Shown: one piece after another, positions 7,920 to 11,675 of the stretch
Numbering within the stretch: the stretch's first letter is position 1
How the letters are laid out: each line of letters begins with the position of its first letter
Source of the DNA: Acidobacteriaceae bacterium
GTDB lineage: Bacteria > Acidobacteriota > Terriglobia > Terriglobales > Acidobacteriaceae
Length of the DNA: 11,675 bases
Direction: 5' to 3'
NCBI GenBank assembly: GCA_003140655.1
Contig: PLKR01000543.1
Location: forward strand, 1-11,675
Translations under genes and position numbers: made by a program
Notes under the pieces: generated by a model
Databases searched by the model: none
The model's input: the letters and a program-made list of their open reading frames with translations, nothing else
What the model was told of the DNA's origin: nothing

Positions 7920-8231
7920 TCACACTTGATCTGCTTCAGGCGACACACCCGCTCACCAGATCGCGTCTTAGCAGAAGCGATCATGCCGAATCCAGCCACT
8001 CCAATCGTCAAGGCCGCACTGGCCGAGAAACGGCGGCGGCTATCTCCTGTACCCACACACCCTCCATCGCTGTCACGAAGACCCGGTTGCCAGGGGTCGC
8101 AAGCGGCCCTCTCCGAAGAAGGACCGATGCTTAGGAGAGTATTGGGTTGGGTTTGGGATTTTCGATTGTCGCCGATAAAGTTGACTTCAACATGGACATT
8201 GGCTTCCACACGTTCTAGCATTTGTTAACTT

Positions 8232-11200
8232 ATGGAGCCGCCTTCCGATGTCATTGGCCCCGTTCTCGGCCACTATCGCATCGTCGAACAAATTGGTGCG
8301 GGCGGGATGGGCGTGGTGTATCGCGCGCACGATGAGCAATTGGATCGTGATGTCGCGCTCAAAGTGCTGCCGACGGGCACGCTGGCAGATGATGTTGCGC
8401 GAAAGCAGTTCCGAAAAGAAGCTCTGGCGCTCGCCAAACTGAGTCATCCAAATATTGCGACGGTTTTCGAGTTCAGTTCGCAGGAGGGCGTGGACTTCCT
8501 GGTGATGGAACTGATTCCAGGAAAACCGTTGAGCGAACGGCTGCATGGCGGAGCGATGTCGCAGCCGGACATCGTACGCCTGGCAACGCAACTAGCGGAA
8601 GGTTTGGCGGCGGCACACGACCAGGGAGTAATTCATGGCGATCTCAAACCGGCAAACCTGTTTGTAACACCGGACGGCAGGCTGAAAATTCTCGATTTCG
8701 GGCTGGCAAAGCATACACCCACAGCCAGCGGCGCCGATGTGACGCGCAGCCTTACAGCGGACACAGGTAAGGTTGCGGGCACTCTCCCTTATATGTCGCC
8801 GGAACAGTTGCGCGGCTTGAACATCGACTCGCGCAGTGACATCTACGCGGCCGGCACTGTTCTGCACGAAATGGCGACAGGACGGCGGGCATTTCCGCAG
8901 ACGCAGGGGGCGGAGCTAGTGGGCGCGATTTTATATGAGTCTCCGGTGTCGGCGCGGTCGGTGAACAAGCATGTTTCTCCTGGACTCGAGAGCATCGTTT
9001 CTAAATCGCTGGCGAAAGATCCATCGCAGCGGTATCAATCGGCGCGCGAGTTGCGGGTGGCGCTGGAGGGACTTTCCGCCACCACTAAGCGTGATTTTGG
9101 GGGATTGTTGCCGGCGGGGTTGCCAAGGAAACCTCAGATCGCAATCGCGGTTATGTCTGGTGCGGTTATTGTGGCAGGCTTCGGGATCGGCCTGAATGTT
9201 TTTGGAGTTCGTGACCGGCTTTTCGAGCATAAGGAATCCGCGGCGCCTGGAGTGTCGGGATCGTCGGGAACGGCAGTTCATACGCGGCGATCGGTGGCCG
9301 TGCTTGGACTGAAAAATGTTTCCGGGCAAGCGGATAAGGCGTGGCTCTCTATTGCGCTCGCGGAAATGCTGACCACTGAACTGGGCGCGGGCGAGCAACT
9401 GCGGACCGTCGCGGGCGAAAACGTGGCGCAAATGAAAACCAATCTGGCTTTGTCCGATGCCGACAGCTATGGCCGGGAAACGCTGGCGAAGATCCGCGAA
9501 AACCTGAACGCTGATGAGGTTGTGGTCGGGTCGTACGTTCCGCTGGGAAAGGATCAGATCCGGCTCGATCTGCGACTGCAGGACGCGGTCGCGGGAGAAA
9601 CTCTCGCATCGGTTTCCGCCAAAGGACGAGAGGATCAAATTGACGATCTTGTAAGCCGGGCAGGCGCGGAACTGCGGCAAAAATTGGGCGCCGGGGCGAT
9701 TTCGGCGACAGATGCGGCGGCGGTGAAAGCATCGTTACCGGCTAACGCGGAAGCGGCTCGGCTCTATTCCCAGGGCTTGGCCAAGCTCCATGCCCGCGAC
9801 ACTTTGGCGGCACGCGATCTGCTGCAAGAATCGTTGGCACTCGAACCGGGCTTCGCGCTGGCGCATTCGGCGCTGGCCACGGCCTGGAGCGCACTCGGCT
9901 ACGACGGCAAGGCCGCAGCGGAAGCGAAGACGGCAATTGATTTATCCGGCGGACTGGGACGCGAGGACAAGCTCGCAATCCAGGCACGTTATTTGGAAGC
10001 GAAGCACGACTGGGAAGGGGCGATCGGCATTTATCGCACGCTCACGCAGTTCTTTCCCGACAATCTTGAATATGGCTTGCTGCTGGCGCTGGCGCAAAAT
10101 TTGGCGGCCAAATCGAAAGACGCGCTGGCCACGCTGCAGCAACTGCGCCGGTTGCCGGCTCCGGCGTCGCAAGATCCACGACTCGATTTGGCCGAAGCCA
10201 GCGCCTACGACGGTCTCTCAAAATACAAGGAGGCAGGCGAAGCAGCAGCGCGCGCAGCGGTGAAAGCGCGGGCCAGCGGACAACGCCTGTTGCTCGCGCA
10301 GGCACTGAATTGGGAGGGATCTGCCTTCCGTTATCAGGATCAGATTGAAAAGTCGAACGCCGCATTTCAAGACGCACAGCGAACTTACACCGAGGCGGGA
10401 GATCGATTGGGCGCGGCCAATTCCACCATGGGACTCGCGACCAACCTCTATCAGCATGGAGACTTGAACGGCTCCCGACAGCTCAATGAACAATCGCTGG
10501 CAGTCTTCCGCGAAGTAGGCGCCCAGCGCAACACGGCTACCTGTCTGGTCGATATTGCAATCGGACTTTACGATCAGGGCGATCTTGCCCGGGCGCAAAC
10601 GATGTACGAAGAAGCACTCGGCATTCAGCGCGATATCGGAGACAAAGATAGCCAGGCGAATACGCTCAACAGTATCGCGAATGTACTGGCGGATAAGGGC
10701 GATCAAGCGGGAGCCAAAGCAAAATACGAAGAAGCGCTCTCCGCCTTCCGCGATACCGGCAGTCAATTCGAAATTGCCATGACTATGAGCAACATCGGAG
10801 AGTTGTATCTGGACGAGGGCGATCTGCCGGAAGCAAAGAAAATGTTCGAGCAGGCGCTCGAGATCAAACGCAACTTGCACAACCGGCATTCCGAGGCTTA
10901 CACGCTTTCTGCTCTGGGCGATCTGCTGCTGTATCAGGGCGACATCACGGCGGCGAGGAAGGCGCATGAAGACGCTTTGGCCATACGGACTCAATTGGGA
11001 GAAAAAGGAACGGCGGCTCAGGATTCGCTGTCGCTGGCGCGGCTGACGTTAGACGACGGGCATCCAGAAGAAGCGTTGGACGGTGCGCGGAAGGTGGAGG
11101 CTGATTTCCACACGCAGAACCAGGCCGACTATGAAGCCGCTGCTCACACGCTGGCCGCGCGCTGCCTGCTGCAGTCGGGAAAACTTGGCGAGGCAAAGGT

Positions 11201-11513
11201 GGAGATTCAGCAGGCCGAAAAACTGGTGAAGGCCGACGATCATGTGGCGCATCTTCCCGTGGCCATCGCCGGTGCGCGAATCGCGACTGCGTCCGGAGAT
11301 TTAGTGAACGCTCGAAAAATTCTCGACGCGGCGCTGGCAGAAGCAACGAAAGCGAACTTGCTTTACTTTCAATACGACGCTCGGCTTGCCCTGGGTGAGT
11401 TGAAAATCAGATCAGGCAAAGTGGCCGCAGGCCGCGCTCGGCTGACAACGCTGGAGAAAGATGCTCAGGCCAAAGGATTCCTGCTGATTGCGCGCAAGGC
11501 TGCGCGCCATTAA
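8232..11513 (+). CDS. Membrane Ser/Thr protein kinase with TolB-like and TPR regions
   Basis: 1093 residues. Kinase domain about 14-280: glycine loop IGAGGMGVVY (21-30), VALKVL with Lys44, HGDLKPAN (135-142) with catalytic Asp137, Lys139 and Asn142, DFG at 155-157, and GTLPYMSPEQ (183-192) as the APE-like end of the activation segment, which carries several Thr and Ser. The usual HRD arginine is glycine, making it a non-RD kinase; the catalytic residues themselves are kept. One hydrophobic span, about 303-324, should anchor it. Then comes a TolB-like region (about 353-486) beginning SVAVLGLKNVSGQADKAWLS, with DEVVVGSYVPLG. TPRs fill about 505-1060. With a cytoplasmic kinase and one span, the C-terminal 770 residues should lie in the periplasm as a ligand- or partner-binding part. 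The target is unknown. ATG at 8232 is chosen because the kinase begins 13 residues later; no clear Shine-Dalgarno is visible, so translation may be leaderless or weak. Confidence 0.95.
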   Translation: MEPPSDVIGPVLGHYRIVEQIGAGGMGVVYRAHDEQLDRDVALKVLPTGTLADDVARKQFRKEALALAKLSHPNIATVFEFSSQEGVDFLVMELIPGKPLSERLHGGAMSQPDIVRLATQLAEGLAAAHDQGVIHGDLKPANLFVTPDGRLKILDFGLAKHTPTASGADVTRSLTADTGKVAGTLPYMSPEQLRGLNIDSRSDIYAAGTVLHEMATGRRAFPQTQGAELVGAILYESPVSARSVNKHVSPGLESIVSKSLAKDPSQRYQSARELRVALEGLSATTKRDFGGLLPAGLPRKPQIAIAVMSGAVIVAGFGIGLNVFGVRDRLFEHKESAAPGVSGSSGTAVHTRRSVAVLGLKNVSGQADKAWLSIALAEMLTTELGAGEQLRTVAGENVAQMKTNLALSDADSYGRETLAKIRENLNADEVVVGSYVPLGKDQIRLDLRLQDAVAGETLASVSAKGREDQIDDLVSRAGAELRQKLGAGAISATDAAAVKASLPANAEAARLYSQGLAKLHARDTLAARDLLQESLALEPGFALAHSALATAWSALGYDGKAAAEAKTAIDLSGGLGREDKLAIQARYLEAKHDWEGAIGIYRTLTQFFPDNLEYGLLLALAQNLAAKSKDALATLQQLRRLPAPASQDPRLDLAEASAYDGLSKYKEAGEAAARAAVKARASGQRLLLAQALNWEGSAFRYQDQIEKSNAAFQDAQRTYTEAGDRLGAANSTMGLATNLYQHGDLNGSRQLNEQSLAVFREVGAQRNTATCLVDIAIGLYDQGDLARAQTMYEEALGIQRDIGDKDSQANTLNSIANVLADKGDQAGAKAKYEEALSAFRDTGSQFEIAMTMSNIGELYLDEGDLPEAKKMFEQALEIKRNLHNRHSEAYTLSALGDLLLYQGDITAARKAHEDALAIRTQLGEKGTAAQDSLSLARLTLDDGHPEEALDGARKVEADFHTQNQADYEAAAHTLAARCLLQSGKLGEAKVEIQQAEKLVKADDHVAHLPVAIAGARIATASGDLVNARKILDAALAEATKANLLYFQYDARLALGELKIRSGKVAAGRARLTTLEKDAQAKGFLLIARKAARH
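10296..11135 (+). repeat. Seven in-register 40-residue TPR units (120-bp period)
   Basis: Residues 689-968 of the kinase divide into seven units of exactly 40 residues with no insertion or deletion, starting at 689, 729, 769, 809, 849, 889 and 929. The central ones share the pattern A-x-TL-x-x-I-x-x-LY-x-x-GDL-x-x-A-x-x-x-YEEAL-x-I-x-R-D-x-G. This is the long-TPR type seen in kinesin-light-chain-like proteins (40-42 residues), not the 34-residue type. The first and last units are the most diverged. The gene encodes less regular TPR-like helices on both sides. Confidence 0.85.
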
Positions 11514-11595
11514 GGGATAGTCTCAAGATCGAAAACTCAAGACCGCCGGACTGGCTCAGGAGGAAGGGCGGCACGTTTGGGCGGCTCGATTTTCG

Positions 11596-11638
11596 GCTCT
11601 GCGCCGAAATGTGCGAATAATGCCCGTATTTCGCGATT
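11596..11638. repeat. 43-bp direct repeat, copy B
   Basis: Exact copy of 406-448 in the same orientation, 11,190 bp downstream, with weaker similarity continuing to 11654. It lies 82 bp after the kinase stop in a tail (11514-11675) where I see no gene. A minus-strand frame is open from the window edge to a TGA at 11537-11539 (45 codons) and runs through the repeat. No terminator hairpin with a T-run follows the kinase. Confidence 0.9.
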
Positions 11639-11675
11639 GTTGGCAGACAAACCGGACTGGAGAGAACGGACTGCT

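Larger units (their letters stand above)
7723..8231. other. 509-bp divergent intergenic region between efflux operon and kinase
   Basis: This spacer separates the minus-strand operon from the plus-strand kinase and must hold both sets of promoters. I find no gene I can support. A 104-codon minus-strand frame (7907-8221) and a 162-codon plus-strand frame (7740-8228) overlap each other and show no recognisable family. Visible signals are a perfect 12-bp palindrome at 7908-7919, three G-runs in GGGTTGGGTTTGGG (about 8145-8158, one short of a quadruplex), and TTGACT at 8181-8186 without a good -10 at the right distance. No good Shine-Dalgarno precedes the kinase ATG. No transcriptional regulator gene lies here, although RND operons often have a divergent TetR-type gene at this position. 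Confidence 0.6.

Noticed and set aside
8145..8158. G-quadruplex upstream of the kinase
   Set aside because: Only three GGG runs are present; a standard intramolecular quadruplex needs four.
7907..8221. 104-codon minus-strand frame in the divergent spacer
   Set aside because: No recognisable family or ribosome-binding site. It starts 11 bp from the kinase start, leaving no room for promoters, and ends inside the palindrome.
7740..8228. 162-codon plus-strand frame in the divergent spacer and adaptor 5' region
   Set aside because: Composition rich in Arg, Pro and Ser looks like a shadow frame. It overlaps the other frame and shows no domain.
11537..11674. Possible C-terminus of a convergent minus-strand gene at the right edge
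   Set aside because: Only 45 codons, no family recognised, and it runs through a repeat that also occurs in non-coding sequence at 406-448.
1..11675. CRISPR array, toxin-antitoxin pair, phage or defence genes
   Set aside because: No regularly spaced repeats with unique spacers, and no integrase, phage structural or defence motifs on either strand.

Overview
The window looks like bacterial chromosome, moderately GC-rich, most plausibly from an Acidobacteriota-type soil bacterium. That guess is inference. It rests on the large PknB-type kinase fused to TolB-like and TPR regions, the NodT/HAE1-type tripartite efflux operon, and a decayed IS110 element with many close relatives in that phylum. 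No marker gene in the window proves it.

Layout, left to right. (a) 1-105: the last 34 codons of a plus-strand gene, probably an alpha/beta-hydrolase esterase. (b) 286-375: a complete class II tRNA-Ser with anticodon TGA and encoded CCA. (c) 406-448: first copy of a 43-bp exact repeat whose second copy lies at 11596-11638. (d) about 617-1621: an IS110-family transposase remnant broken by an N-terminal truncation, deletions, frameshifts and a stop. (e) 1799-7722, minus strand: an operon transcribed right to left, encoding the periplasmic adaptor, the HAE1 RND pump and the outer-membrane factor lipoprotein of a tripartite efflux system. A small tandem-repeat array sits at the start of the last gene. 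(f) 7723-8231: a 509-bp divergent intergenic region with a perfect 12-bp palindrome. (g) 8232-11513, plus strand: a 1093-residue membrane Ser/Thr kinase with a TolB-like region and TPRs after the membrane span. (h) 11514-11675: a non-coding tail with the second repeat copy.

The three efflux genes form one functional unit. The RND protein takes substrate from the inner membrane and periplasm, the adaptor bridges the periplasm, and the TolC/NodT-like lipoprotein is the outer-membrane exit duct. The substrate cannot be read from sequence. No local TetR, MarR or PadR-type regulator is present. The only regulatory signals seen are the palindrome in the divergent spacer and the structured spacer before the outer-membrane gene. 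The kinase is divergent from the operon; a regulatory link is possible but unsupported.

I do not see a clearly new biological system. The observations most worth a second look are the 43-bp repeat pair around an 11.2-kb segment beside a tRNA, the 14-bp tandem array in which units carry their own G-rich stretch and start codon, and the kinase architecture with HGD instead of HRD and seven TPR units in exact 40-residue register.
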